A stretch of 64,000 bases of DNA from Sorghum bicolor (Eukaryota; Streptophyta; Magnoliopsida; Poales; Poaceae): positions 1,302,001 to 1,366,000 of the forward strand of contig NC_012870.2 of the NCBI RefSeq assembly GCF_000003195.3, read 5' to 3'. A program made the position numbers and the translations under genes. The notes below the pieces were generated by a model, which worked only from the letters and a program-made list of their open reading frames with translations, was not told the origin of the DNA and did no database searches. Shown one piece after another: positions 1-10,386 of this stretch. Within the stretch, counting starts at the first letter, position 1. Every line of letters starts with the position of its first letter.

Positions 1-1128
1 CGTAGGTCCTCACGCCTCCCCATTCTGGACATCGACGAAGCAGATGACATATGGGCGTCATCCAAGGTACTGAGAAGTAGATGCAACAAGGCCTCAGCCA
101 GGGGAAATTCTTGGTGGACAAACATGCCGAGTGATTCAAGCCGATTAAGATTGCATGCTCCATTAAGTCTATCTTTGGTACTGGTGATACCTTCTCATAT
201 CCATCAAGATGAACCTTGAAAATTCGGAATGCGACACCATCTCTATACATCCTCCTGGAGTTTGCAACAAATGCTCGCACTTCCAGCAGGTCACCCCATG
301 GTGTAGACACCAGATGCCTGGAGAGAATGCGTCTACTGCTCCTCTTGGCTACAATCACCTCCTTTGCTGGTCCATTCGGTCCATCAACATCCCATTTCTC
401 CACTATTCCTTCAAATGTCACGGTGTAGAACATCCCATTGTGGTACGCACAGTCCGCATACCGGTCCGCCTTCTGAGCGACTAAAGTTGCAGCCACTTGC
501 CAATTGCTATCTCCAGCCCTAACAGAAGAAAGCCAGTTGTTATCCCGGTGGATGATCATGACGACATAGTTAGCACTCTTGGATGGACTGCAAGACAACA
601 CCGCTTTCTGGTAGAACCATGTTGCCAAGTACTTTGCATCCTGGACTCGATGATTCTCAAAATTGTATGCTTCAATGTTGCCTTTGCTACCACAGACTGC
701 CTCAACGCATGTGAAATCAGTGATTGGTGGGAGAGGGATCATTTCCGAGGTGAAGGGGTTGTAGAGCACGAGATTGGCGAGTTCGTTCACCAGAATCAGC
801 CAGCCATGGGAGGATCCACAGCATGCCATGAAGCATAAACCTTGGGGAAATCTCACATCATAAGCCTTATGGACATCCAAGAGATGGAGGAACTTGCAGT
901 TTACAGAAGAGCTGCCCTTGGCCCCTCGCGATTCTCTACTCTCGAGAATGTCCCGCCAAGACATGATCATTGGTGTACAAGAGCGTGGGACGCCAGCAGC
1001 TGTGGCAGCCGAAAGCCATGATGTGCATACTGATGCAAAAGCAATAGCTTCTGGGAGTTGAAGGCGTTGCAGGATGCTGAGGACAAGATCCTTTGGGAGG
1101 TCCGACCAGCTGGAACTTGGATTAGATC
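1..1128 (-). CDS. F-box / DUF295 domain protein, 3' part outside window
   Basis: The minus strand is open from 1128 to the window edge. It begins with an F-box (WSDLPKDLVLSILQRL, then VCTSWLSAA), followed by a long DUF295 (KIB-type beta-propeller) region ending in the family signature LIGLNHSACLSTKNFPWLRP. Such proteins are presumed substrate receptors of SCF ubiquitin ligases; the substrate here is unknown. The exon starts after a clear acceptor (TTTACTATAGCAG), and an in-frame stop lies just upstream, so the start codon must be in an upstream exon that I could not place. The stop codon is beyond position 1. No frameshift is visible in the part seen. The family is large and fast-evolving in grasses, so orthology is not assigned. 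Confidence 0.85.
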
Positions 1129-1370
1129 CTGCTATAGTAAATAACAATTGTTACAGAATACATGGTACTGCGTTCTTGCAGTCAACATGCATGTGAGCAT
1201 ATCCATCAGAGCAAACAGGACCATCTAAGCTTTCGAGTTGGACAAGGACCAGTAACCTTTCACCTTTGGATAATTAGGTCTAGTAACCTGGCTTCCTCAA
1301 TGGAACTGGAAACCAATTTGAAAAGGAAACTTGAGAAAACACCTGCCCTCTAAGCAAGACCAATTGATCG

Positions 1371-1488
1371 ATACAAGAAGAAGCAATTGAAAGTATCATA
1401 GTTCATCCATTTCCTCGATGCTTACAAAAGGAAACTTGGAATGAGTTTAGGCTTCAACTATGATACTTTCAATTGCTTCTTCTTGTAT
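1371..1488. repeat. Perfect 33-bp inverted repeat with 52-base loop
   Basis: Bases 1371-1403 are the exact reverse complement of 1456-1488. The arms are AT-rich but not low complexity. The right arm abuts the start of the kinase-exon cassette copy A. It could fold into a long hairpin RNA if transcribed, or be the ends of a short foldback element. No target-site duplication was recognised. Confidence 0.85.
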
Positions 1489-2402
1489 GGGACTCAGTTA
1501 AGATATGACATGAGCATAGTTTTGGTAAAAAAAAGACTCACTAGGTTCGTTTGTTTTTGTATGGGAAGCATCATGGACAGGTCTTGGTTTGCACACCTAC
1601 AAAACTCACCAGAGTCAGGACACTCGAAATGGAACAAAATGTACCCGAAATGAAAACCTCAACAAGTAACAGTACATTGAAGAAAGGATGTTCTGATGCT
1701 TGCTCAGCAGTTGGTTCACTCATTTAATGAAGAAACATAGGTGAACTGATTTTTTGTGGCTAATATAACCCAAAGTACACTGACAATTTAGTATGTTTGG
1801 TGTCGGTCTCATGTTAACCATCACAAAAATCGTGCCTTTGAGGGAATAGCATGGTAAATTAGCCTCTTTTTTTCCTCTTCCTTTTATCTATCTATACCAA
1901 AAATATGGTAAAAAGACATGCTAGAAGTAGCAAGGACCAAACCATGTTTTCAAAGATGAAGAATGGCTCATGATTTTCCATTGTCACATCCTTCAGCTTC
2001 ACAATGTTTGGGTGAATAAGTTTCTGAAGAGCCTGCAGAAGGATAGTTTTTTTGTTAAGAAAACCAAGTTGCAAGACAGTATATCTTCTGAAGAGCCTGC
2101 AGAAGGATAGCTCCAGGACGAAATTGCCAGGATTAATCAGAGTCCTCGCGGCGAGGAAACAAACAAACACGACAGGGCAGAGCAGAGCAGGACGAGGAGC
2201 AATCCAACGACACGAACCGAGGGAGGCAGGGCAGGGATCCTTACCGGGGAAGGAGGAACCCGATCCCAGCCCGGAGGGGTCTCTGCTGCCCGGCGGTGAG
2301 GTGGAGGGGGAAGCCAGTCGGCGAGGTGGGGGGTCGCCGAGATCGCGCTTGCAGTCGTCACAGGAATTGCTATGCGGATCCAACAGGGCACACCGGCACA
2401 TG
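1489..2402. repeat. Cassette copy A, duplicated at 6567-7694
   Basis: About 0.9 kb nearly identical to a second copy 5.1 kb downstream in the same orientation. On the minus strand it reads as a GC-rich leader-like segment, then a spliced protein-kinase exon, then AT-rich intron-like sequence. Similarity starts near GGACTCAGTTAA and ends at CACCGGCACAT in both copies. A short stretch (CTATCCTTCTGCAGGCTCTT) occurs twice within 70 bases of this copy. This is probably a captured or transposed gene fragment rather than a gene. Confidence 0.8.
1943..2032 (-). pseudogene. Isolated MHK-like protein kinase exon, copy A
   Basis: Exactly 30 codons between a CTGCAG acceptor and a GT donor on the minus strand. 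The peptide contains LIHPNIVKLKDVTMENHEPF and ends in FIFENM, which corresponds to the alphaC-beta4-beta5 region of CDK-like kinases of the MHK/CDKF group. No ATP-binding loop, catalytic HRD or DFG exon is found on either side, so it cannot encode a kinase. It keeps its splice signals, as expected of a genomic rather than cDNA-derived capture. Confidence 0.75.
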
Positions 2403-3627
2403 ACTGCGAGCAGTTTTATTTTTCTTTTTCCCTCGCGGGATCGAGTCGGAGTCGCAAACTCTGAACTGAGCATGCGATCTACAGACGAGAAGATGGGCGA
2501 GCGAACCCGCGGGTTGGGGTCGAATTAGTCCGGGGCCGGGAGGGGGGTGGTCGCTGGCTGGCGAAGGCACGCTTTTCGTCTGGAAATTTTCGTCTCGCAT
2601 CTCTTCCTCCTCGTATAAGGAGCGGAGACTTAGTCCATACGGTACATAGCCTCGGCCCTCGGACAAGAGAAGGAAGGAAGGAAGAAATCAGCCAAAGATC
2701 AAGCTCGAATCAAAAAGAGCTCTAAATCGAATACATGCTATGCAAGCCCTACCATAAAAATCCATCACAAAAGCAGTGTTCCTCAAATGTTGCACGAGGA
2801 TCCGAAAATCGGCAATAGATCGAATCGAATCGAACTGTATAACCACTCGAAATCGAACAATGACGGAGTTCAAAGAAGGGAAGGAAAGAGAAATCCGTAA
2901 TCATGCTACAACAATACCAGATCGAGAGGGAGGAGGTGCGCCGGAGGATGCGGGTGGAGGTGGCGCACCGAAGGAAGCTACCCGATGTGGTACGCCACCA
3001 CCGGACTGGCGACTCTGAACGGCTCGGCTACACCTCTGGAACTACACGCTCGTGGGCTAGCCAAGAGGGCGCCGAGGTCGCCTCTGAATCCAAGCGCGTG
3101 GAGTGTGTGTGTGTGTGTGTGTGTGCGCGGAGCGGCTGCCGTTCGCATCGGAGGACAAGGGGCGACGGGTGGATGAAAGACGGCCGGAAGGATATGCGAT
3201 GGTGGCTGAGGCAACCGGCGGGGGAGGCGACGCCGATAGAGGGGCAGCGGGCGGTGGTGAGGGGTACCGGTGGGGGAAGCTCGGCGGCGGCGGCCTGGAT
3301 CTGGAGCTGGGCATCAACCTCGGCTGCGCCTGGATCTGGGCGGTGCGGTGGATGGGGAAGAAGCAATCGGCGCTCGCTCGGGATGCGTCGCTCACTCGCT
3401 CGATGTCGAGCCGCTCCACGTCCGTTCCAGATCGGGTGCTGGTGGGATGCGAGAAGAGGAGGTTGGGTGCAGGTGTTTACATTTTTTTTCTTTTTTTTCT
3501 TTTTTTTGATCACGGAAAAGAAGAGTTCCATTGAACATTGCCTCTAGGCATATCACCACAGACCAATGAGATATGTGGTGCATGAACAGTAAACATACAA
3601 TCATACAATCTTCAGCATGCCAATTGA
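2403..3627. other. GC-rich gene-free stretch with possible gene fragment
   Basis: No convincing gene. The stretch changes from AT-rich near 2680-2900 to strongly GC-rich at 2900-3470, then poly-T runs. A plus-strand segment at 2903-2985 reads like a charged helix (QIEREEVRRRMRVEVAHRRK) reminiscent of plant U1-type zinc-finger proteins, but it runs into low-complexity sequence with no downstream domain. The missing first exon of the F-box gene could also lie here. Confidence 0.4.
3103..3125. repeat. (GT)n microsatellite
   Basis: About 11 GT units within the GC-rich stretch. It creates artefactual Val-Cys or Thr-His open frames on the two strands. Confidence 0.95.
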
Positions 3628-3861
3628 GGCCTTGTTTAGTTGTAAAAAAATTTTGGATTTCGACACTCGTTTGTTTATGGCAAATATTGTCTAATTATGG
3701 ACTAATTATGATCAAAAGATTCGTCTCGCGATTTACAGTCAAACTGTTCAATTAGTTTTTGTTTTCGTCTATTTTTTAGTACTTCCTGCATGTGTCACAA
3801 GATTCGATGTGACAGGGAATCTTAAAAACTTTTTGGTTTTCGGAGTGAACTAAACAAGGCC
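3628..3861. mobile_element. Tourist-like MITE, GGCCTTGTTTAG family
   Basis: 234 bp with ends GGCCTTGTTTAG and CTAAACAAGGCC, flanked by TGA on both sides. Internal sequence (GATTCGTCTCGCGATTTACA) is shared with the other copies in this window. Non-autonomous; presumably moved by a PIF/Harbinger transposase. Confidence 0.9.
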
Positions 3862-3963
3862 TGATTGCAGCTTCTTCTATTACAAACAGAGATTACACAA
3901 GCGTTAAATTCATATTGCATTAAATCTCATTTGTCTAAATAAACAACCATATGGACTTCTATC

Positions 3964-4600
3964 CTAAGTTGTTGTTCTGAGAGCATCACCAAGAATGGTT
4001 GCATCCATCTCTAAGATAACACGGTTCATTCCAAGTTGAATAGCTCTTTCAACGCTCCAAAGAGTTGCTAAAGTTCGGCGTGTAAAAATCCTTCTGAGAC
4101 TTCCTGCGCCTGTCTGTACCGCAGTTCCTTCATGGTTACGAATAACAAAACCCCAGCCACCATGGCCATCATTAACATGAAAGGAGGCATCAACATTAAT
4201 TTTATAAAATTCTTCAGATGGAGGGATCCAGCTACCCTTAAAATGTTGTCTTGCTGGTTTTTGTTAGTCCTGAAGCTTCTCACAAACTCTCAGATGGTAC
4301 ATGATAGAGCTGCAAATTTCTGCTTCATAAGCCATTTTCTCCCCTCTATTAGCTTTATCTCTTGCTGACCACCAAACCCATAATAGAATCAGAATCTTTT
4401 GACAAACACTTTGCTCCATCTGTATGATTAAATCAATAGTTTCAATTCCTGATTTGCATTGCACAAGCATCTAGTGTTTATCTTCTAGGTTTAGAGCCTG
4501 CCAACAAGATCTTATTTTCTTGCATTTAAAGAAAAGATGGCTGCAATCCTCATCAAGGCGATTGCAAACGGGCAAATTATATGAATGCAAGCATGTCGTA
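3964..4600 (-). pseudogene. LINE fragment: zf-RVT plus RNase H (RVT_3), broken
   Basis: The minus strand encodes a zinc-binding reverse-transcriptase tail (LPVCNRLDEDCSHLFFKCKK) followed by an RNase H-like domain (INVDASFHVNDGHGGWGFVI, later ILEMDATILGDAL) that ends at a stop at 3964-3966. In-frame stops separate zf-RVT from the middle segment and the middle segment from the RNase H part (TAA just before QKPARQ). The order and spacing match the 3' end of plant L1-type non-LTR retrotransposons. There is no upstream reverse transcriptase core, so it is a 5'-truncated, dead copy. Confidence 0.8.
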
Positions 4601-4972
4601 CCTCACTAAAATGTTTGCAAAATTTCTATTTTTTTAATATTTTCTATTTTCCTACAAATAAGTCTATTTTTCAGCTTATATAACATCTTAATGACCTATA
4701 GATATTTTAGTTTTCCTTGTTTAATGTATCTCTATTGATTTTTTTTAGAAATTTTAGAAGCCTAGAGATATATTTTAGTTAAAAAACTTTACTAGATGTT
4801 TACCAAAATGTCTAACTAGAAAAGATGAAAACATCTTGAAAACGGGCTCCAACAACAGAGAGAAAATTTAAATGGTTTTGAGAGTTAATTAATGATTATA
4901 ATTCCCAGTTTTAAAGTTGGAGAACAACATCAGGAAGTAAACATTTTTTGTTTTTTTACTATTTTCCACTTC
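4573..4972. repeat. AT-rich dispersed repeat, related to 14186-14585
   Basis: Roughly 390 bases aligning through most of their length with a second copy 9.6 kb away, same orientation. Shared blocks include TTTTCTATTTTCCTA and GGTTTTGAGAGTTAAT. The copies differ by small indels and substitutions. No coding potential or terminal repeats recognised. Confidence 0.75.
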
Positions 4973-4996
4973 ATCATCATCATCATCATCACATCA

Positions 4997-5189
4997 TCAC
5001 ACTATAAAAGAGCGAGTTTTTTTGAAGGGGCTCTCCCTCTCTAATAACCGTTCGATCTAAACGTCGTACTATATGAGCCATCCGTCACCCTTGATCTTAT
5101 CACACTATAAAAGAGCGAGTTTTTTTTGAAGGGACTCTCCCTCTCTAATAACCGTTCGATCTAAACGTCGTACTATATGAGCCATCCGT
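4997..5189. repeat. Tandem duplication, unit about 103-104 bp
   Basis: Two near-identical units starting at 4997 and 5100, both containing CACTATAAAAGAGCGAG and TCGTACTATATGAGCCATCC. They differ by one T in a poly-T run and G/A in GGGGCTC. A (CAT)n run at 4970-4996 precedes the first unit. Confidence 0.9.
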
Positions 5190-6566
5190 ATCTAAGACTC
5201 CTCCTAAACCAAGATTTCTTCTAGACTCCCAGTTACAAATACCTCAGTCTTTTTTTTCTCCGTGTAATCTTGCTTCCTTGGAACCGATCCATATTTGTGT
5301 ACCAGAGTTCAATTCCAACTTACATGCATAGTTTTTTTTTTGATTTTTTAAGTCCAATTCATTAGCCGTTTTGACTCTTTTTATTTCAAGAAAGAATTAA
5401 AAGCATGTTTTCTTTTTGTCTTGCACGCTTAAGATCGTGCGTGCATTATACGACCAGGACTCCGATCACTACTACGCATGAGCCATTGCAGCCGTGTTCG
5501 TTGTTTCTATCAAACCGTGCAAAACATGCGTCAAACCAGATGGCGAATGAATAAAAGTCTGAAAAATATGTGAAAAGTTATGTAGATATATGCATGCACG
5601 TCTTTGGCCTCGGGGACACTAAAGCCTGGCGCATGGAGGACCTGGAGGTGTTTGAGCAGATGCGGCAAATGATGGTGAGGCGCAAGCAATTAGGCAAGCT
5701 CGCTAGAGTATGGGCAAGGCAACGATTTGTTACACATGATCTTACATGATGTAAGATGTACTCCTCGTCAATCAAGATTTGTTTTTATCCGAAAAGAAAA
5801 TCCGTAACACGCATTGCATGAGGATAGTAAATAGATTAATTAGAAGAAAAATACAGATGCACCATCGCCTACCATGGACTGTTTGAAAAAAAATAATACA
5901 CATCAAGATGCATGCAATTAATGAATAGATTAATTGGAAAAGGGAAAATAGTATGCAACTATAATAAATAATCTAATTCAGAAAAGTAAAATAATACGAA
6001 GGCACATCAATATGAATATGTATTAGCAACTAAAAGGAAAATGATAAAATTTGAACACACATGATTTTATTTGTTATGACAAACAAGATAGAAAAAACTA
6101 GCAAACATCTTGCATTACTTATAGTACCACATTGTGAATAAACTGTAACATGGAGTGGAAATAAAATCAAGGAATGTCCTATAGTACAAACACGTGCATG
6201 TTGTACGTGTATTTTTTTTTGAATATGGTACCTCTTTCATTACTCATCGGCTAACAAATTGTTAGCACCAATAACAGCAATGTTTTCGGGCAAAGAGTCG
6301 GAGATATAGATGTCAGCGGGCACATTACCCGCGGGTGCGAGATATATAGACATGCACTCGCGGGTTGAGTTCCAAACTCGCATATGTAACCCGCCATGTT
6401 CCAGAGATGAAGATTACAGGAATATAAAATTCAAGCACATGTTCCAGGAAAACTTTGGCTTTAGACTGAGAGTTAAATCAAGGAAACAATCATCAGGTTC
6501 TGTGCTGAAATCCCACAGGTTCAGTTCCAATCTTAGTTCTATTTCTGTTAAAGTTATAGAAGGACT
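5190..6566. other. Gene-free AT-rich stretch
   Basis: No gene supported. A plus-strand open segment near 5600-5750 (LEVFEQMRQMMVRRKQLGKL) looks protein-like but has no recognisable domain, start or neighbour exon. The segment 6310-6573 is open but unrecognised. The rest is AT-rich. Confidence 0.5.
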
Positions 6567-7039
6567 CAGTTAAAATATTATTGTCTTACAAAAAAGTTAA
6601 GATATGCCATGAGCACAGTTTTGGTAAAAAAAAAGACTCACTAGGTTCGTTTGTTTTTGTATGGGAAGCATCATGAACAGGTCTTGGTTTGCACACCTAC
6701 AAAACTCACCCGAGTCAGGCCACTTGAAATGGAACAAAATGTACCCGAAATGAAAACCTCAACAGGTAACAGTACATTGAAGAAAGGATGTTCTGATGCT
6801 TGCTCGGCAGTTGGTTCACTCATTTAATGAAGAAACGTAGGTGAACTGATTTTTTGTGGCCAATATAACCCAAAGTACACTGACAATTTAGTACGTTTGG
6901 TGTCGTTCTCATGTTAACCATCACAAAAATCGTGCCTTTGAGGGAATAGCATGGTAAATTAGCCTCTTTTTTTTCCTCTTCCTTTTATCTATACAAAAAA
7001 TATGGTAAAAAGACATGCTATAAGTAGCAAGGACCAAAC

Positions 7040-7129
7040 CATGTTTTCAAAGATGAAGAACGGCTCATGATTTTCCATTGTCGCATCCTTCAGCTTCACA
7101 ATGTTAGGGTGAATAAGTTTCTGAAGAGG
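7040..7129 (-). pseudogene. Isolated MHK-like protein kinase exon, copy B
   Basis: Same 30-codon exon as in copy A with both splice sites. The first codon has changed (Ala to Pro). No other kinase exon is near. Confidence 0.75.
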
Positions 7130-7156
7130 CTGCAGAAGGATAAGTTTTTTTGTTAA

Positions 7157-7348
7157 GGCCTGTTTAGATCAATTTTTTAAAAATTTTTTGACACTGTAGC
7201 ACTTTTGTTTTTATTTTACAAACATAGGTTTAAAAGATTCGTCTCGCGATTTATAAACAAACTGTGCAATTAATTTTTTATTTTCATCTATATTTAATGC
7301 TTGAGAATCTTGAAAAGTTTTTGGTTTTTGGGTGAACTAAACAAGGCC
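7157..7348. mobile_element. Tourist-like MITE with exact TAA duplication
   Basis: 192 bp, ends GGCCTGTTTAG and CTAAACAAGGCC. The flanks are TAA at 7154-7156 and 7349-7351. The unoccupied site is preserved in cassette copy A (TTGTTAAGAAAACC near 2052-2065), which fixes the boundaries and the 3-bp duplication to the base. Confidence 0.97.
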
Positions 7349-7694
7349 TAAGAAAACCAAGTTGCAAGACAGTATATCTTCTGAAGAGCCTGCAGAAGGA
7401 TAGCTCCGGGACGAAATTGCCAGGATTAATCAGAGTCCTCGCGGCGAGGAAACAAACAAACACGACAGGGCAGAGCAGAGCAGGACGAGGAGCAATCCAA
7501 CGACACGAACCGAGGGAGGCAGGGTAGGGATCCTTACCGGGGAAGGAGGAACCCGATCCCAGCCCGGAGGGGTCTCCGCTGCCCGGCGGCAAGGTGGAGG
7601 GGAAGCCAGTCGGCGAGGTGGGGGGTCGCCGAGATCGCGCTTGCAGTCGTCACAGGAATTGCTATGCGGATCCAACAGGGCACACCGGCACATA

Positions 7695-8020
7695 CATAAA
7701 AACATTAAATATAAATAAAATTTAAAATTAATTATATACTTTATTTGTAATTTATAAAATAAACATTTTAAACAGTTAAATTATAATTAAATAATAATTA
7801 TTAAATATAAACGAAAGTACTACGATATCTAAGTTCAAAAGGTTTTTTATATAAATGTCTGATATAGAAGAAAGGCCTTCGAAATTACTACTACTACCGG
7901 AGTGCCGCATATAACATCGATAGATTGTTTTTAGAATAATCATAGCATCGAGAGAATAAGATAAAAATGAGTTCATTCATTTTTTTGGTTGGTTTAGTCC
8001 GTAATCAGTCTTACACACTA
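7695..8020. other. AT-rich gene-free stretch
   Basis: Very AT-rich spacer between cassette copy B and the PIF/Harbinger element; nothing recognised. Confidence 0.6.
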
Positions 8021-8240
8021 GGGTGTGTTTGGTTCCCATCTAAGTGTGGCCAAACCTTACCTGGGCCAGCTTTCGCGTGTTTGGTTTCCTCTTTTGGGCC
8101 TGGGGCATGGCCAGGACGGGCCAGTCGTACGACGTTGGCCTGCCTTGAAAGGCCAATTCGGCCTTCCCAACTCAGCCCGGCTCCGGCTGGCCATTAGCGT
8201 GGCCGAAGTGGTGGGCCAAGTTGGCCTCGATAGGCCCTGG

Positions 8241-8247
8241 TATAAAA
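8241..8247 (+). promoter_or_regulatory. TATA box of the transposase transcript
   Basis: TATAAAA in a GC-rich context about 220 bp inside the left terminus and 545 bp before the transposase ATG; a leader intron is likely in between. Confidence 0.55.
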
Positions 8248-8785
8248 GAAGCCGCTCACCGCCTGGCTAGGGTTTCACTCGACACTGTTCACTCGCAGTC
8301 GCAGCAGCCGCCGCTCTCATCTCCCCTTCTGTTCTCCACCAGTGTTCGCTCCTCTTCCGATTCCTTGCGGGGGCGGGTTCTTCCCGTCGGTGTTGCTGGT
8401 AAGGCATGGAGGTTCCCCGGTATCGTGCCTCATTCCCTTGCTTCTCGGTCCTATTTTGACCCGTGTGTTTTTTGTACCAATCGTTTGTTTGAACTGGATA
8501 GTTCATATGCCGATTTCATAGCTGAGCATTATGGTTGGGTCTATGATGTCTGGGTAGATCTGGGTGGCGCACCACGTTGTCGCAGCCGATCTTGCATATG
8601 GTTAGGGTTCGAGTCATGCTGCTACTGGATTTGGTACATGTGGATCCCCTAACCCTAGGCCTGTCATATTTGGGGGTCAAGTCTGTTTCTTTTGGGTACA
8701 TCTGGGTGGCGCACCATTCGTTGACGCAGCTAATCTAATGCTTTACCTTCACTTAACTGGTTGTGCTGCCTTGTTGTACTAATTC

Positions 8786-10152
8786 ATGTCCGCATTCTTG
8801 TCTATTCCCATGGACCGTTCAACTAGGCGTCGGGAGCTGATCGGTAGGGGCGCTGCTTTGGTGTCTTTGATCAATGCCTGGATGTGGCTTAGGTTCAGGA
8901 GAATGTTGAGTTCTAGGAGAGGGATTAGCTATGGACCTATGACTGTCAGAGACCAAGAAAGGGCCGCCAACCTTAGGTTCATTTACCATAGCCAGGATGT
9001 GCACTGTGTGGAGCTTCTTAGGATGAGGAGGGCCCCATTCTTCCAACTATGCGATTTGTTTCGCAGTAGGGCTTTGCTTAGGGACAGTATTAACAGCACA
9101 ATTGAAGAACAAGTTGCCATATTTCTGTTAGTGGTAGGACACAACTAGAGGTTTAGGGTGATCAAACCCCTTTTTAGGCGGTCCCTAAAAACCATCAGCA
9201 GGTACTTCAAAGAAGTGTTGTATGCAATAGGAGAACTAAGGAATGAGATGATTCAACCACCAGCTACTGCAGTACATCCAAAAATTCAAAACAGCCGCAA
9301 GTGGAATCCATTTTTTAAGGTTAGATTCCTTAGCTTCAATTGAATGCAGTTTTGTTTTCATTTTAGTGGTGTGGTTTCTTATCTTGCTATCTTCTTATAG
9401 GACTGTGTAGGTGCAATAGATGGGACTCATGTGCTTGCTAGAGTTCCTGCAAGGCACAGAGCTGCTTTCATGGGCCGAAAACACACAACCACCCAGAATG
9501 TCCTAGCTGCTGTTGATTTTGACCTTAGGTTTACTTATGTGTTGGATGGTTGGGAAGGATCTGCTCACGATGCTCGCATTCTTTCTTCAGCTTTAGAAAG
9601 GAATGATGGTTTGATTGTTCCCCCAGGTATTAGTCTCTGGTAATCCTTAGCTTGCCATGTCATGTAGGGCTGCGTTATCAGTTCTAATGGTTGTCCTCTT
9701 TCCTATGTATAGGGAAGTTTTACCTTGTGGATGCTGGCTATGCAGTCAGGCCAGGGTTCCTTCCACCCTACAGAGCCACAAGATATCATCTTAGGGAGTA
9801 CGGTGTTAGAAGGCCACAAAATGCAAGAGAACTGTTCAACCTGAGACATTCCTCTTTGAGGGTAACAGTTGAAAGGGCCTTTGGGGCTTTGAAGAATAGG
9901 TTCAGGATACTAGACAACAAACCTTTCCATCCATACAGAACCCAACTGAAGCTTGTGTTAGCCTGTTGCATCATCCATAACTGGATTCTCCGGTTTGGAC
10001 AAGATGAAGTCATCCCACTTGAGTCTGAATGGGTGGCCAACCCCCCTAACAATGCTGGCCCTCATGACACAAGTACTGACAACCAGACTTGGGCTGCCAA
10101 AAGAGACGAATGGGCCCAGCAAATGTGGGAGCTTAGGAATGGGGTTCATTAG
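8786..10152 (+). pseudogene. PIF/Harbinger transposase (DDE_Tnp_4), nonsense-mutated
   Basis: Exons: 8786-9319, 9401-9626, 9713-10152, all with GT-AG borders and matching phase. The DDE triad is visible: AIDGTH (first Asp), YLVDAGY (second Asp) and VERAFGALKNRF (Glu). The product would cut and paste the element and possibly the Tourist MITEs. An in-frame TAG at 9146-9148 interrupts VVGHN*RFRVI, where relatives have Gln, so the protein is truncated before the catalytic core. An internal Met nine codons in (MDRSTRRREL) is an alternative start. Otherwise the frame is intact, so inactivation was recent. Confidence 0.92.
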
Positions 10153-10386
10153 TACTTGTACTTTGAGCAGCATGACTTGTAAACCTGATGATCCTACTAC
10201 TAATCATGTACTGAGACCTTTCCATATGGCAATGATGCCTTTGTATTGTTGAACTACTTTAATTCAATGAACCCTGTATGTGATGTTTAATCTGTTCCTT
10301 TCTAATTTATGAAATCTGCATGTGATGTTTAATCTGTTCCTTTATAATTTATGTAATCTGCATGCTGCTGTCTGTTACTAATCTCT

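Larger units (their letters stand above)
6567..7694. repeat. Cassette copy B with MITE insertion
   Basis: Second copy of the 1489-2402 cassette, same orientation, with a 192-bp MITE and a roughly 27-bp AT-rich insertion near 6575-6601 absent from copy A. Copy B ends at the same CACCGGCACAT border and continues into unrelated AT-rich DNA. Differences from copy A are scattered point changes, so the duplication is fairly recent. Confidence 0.8.

Noticed and set aside
209..838. Plus-strand open frames at 209-484 and 497-838
   Set aside because: They are shadows of the minus-strand F-box/DUF295 coding sequence.
1892..2473. 193-residue minus-strand frame as a protein kinase gene
   Set aside because: Only one 30-codon exon is kinase-like; the rest is leader or intron translated through, and the same cassette is duplicated at 6567-7694.
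2903..3547. Overlapping long frames on both strands at 2.9-3.5 kb
   Set aside because: GC-rich low complexity and a GT repeat keep several frames open; no domain except a short charged segment.
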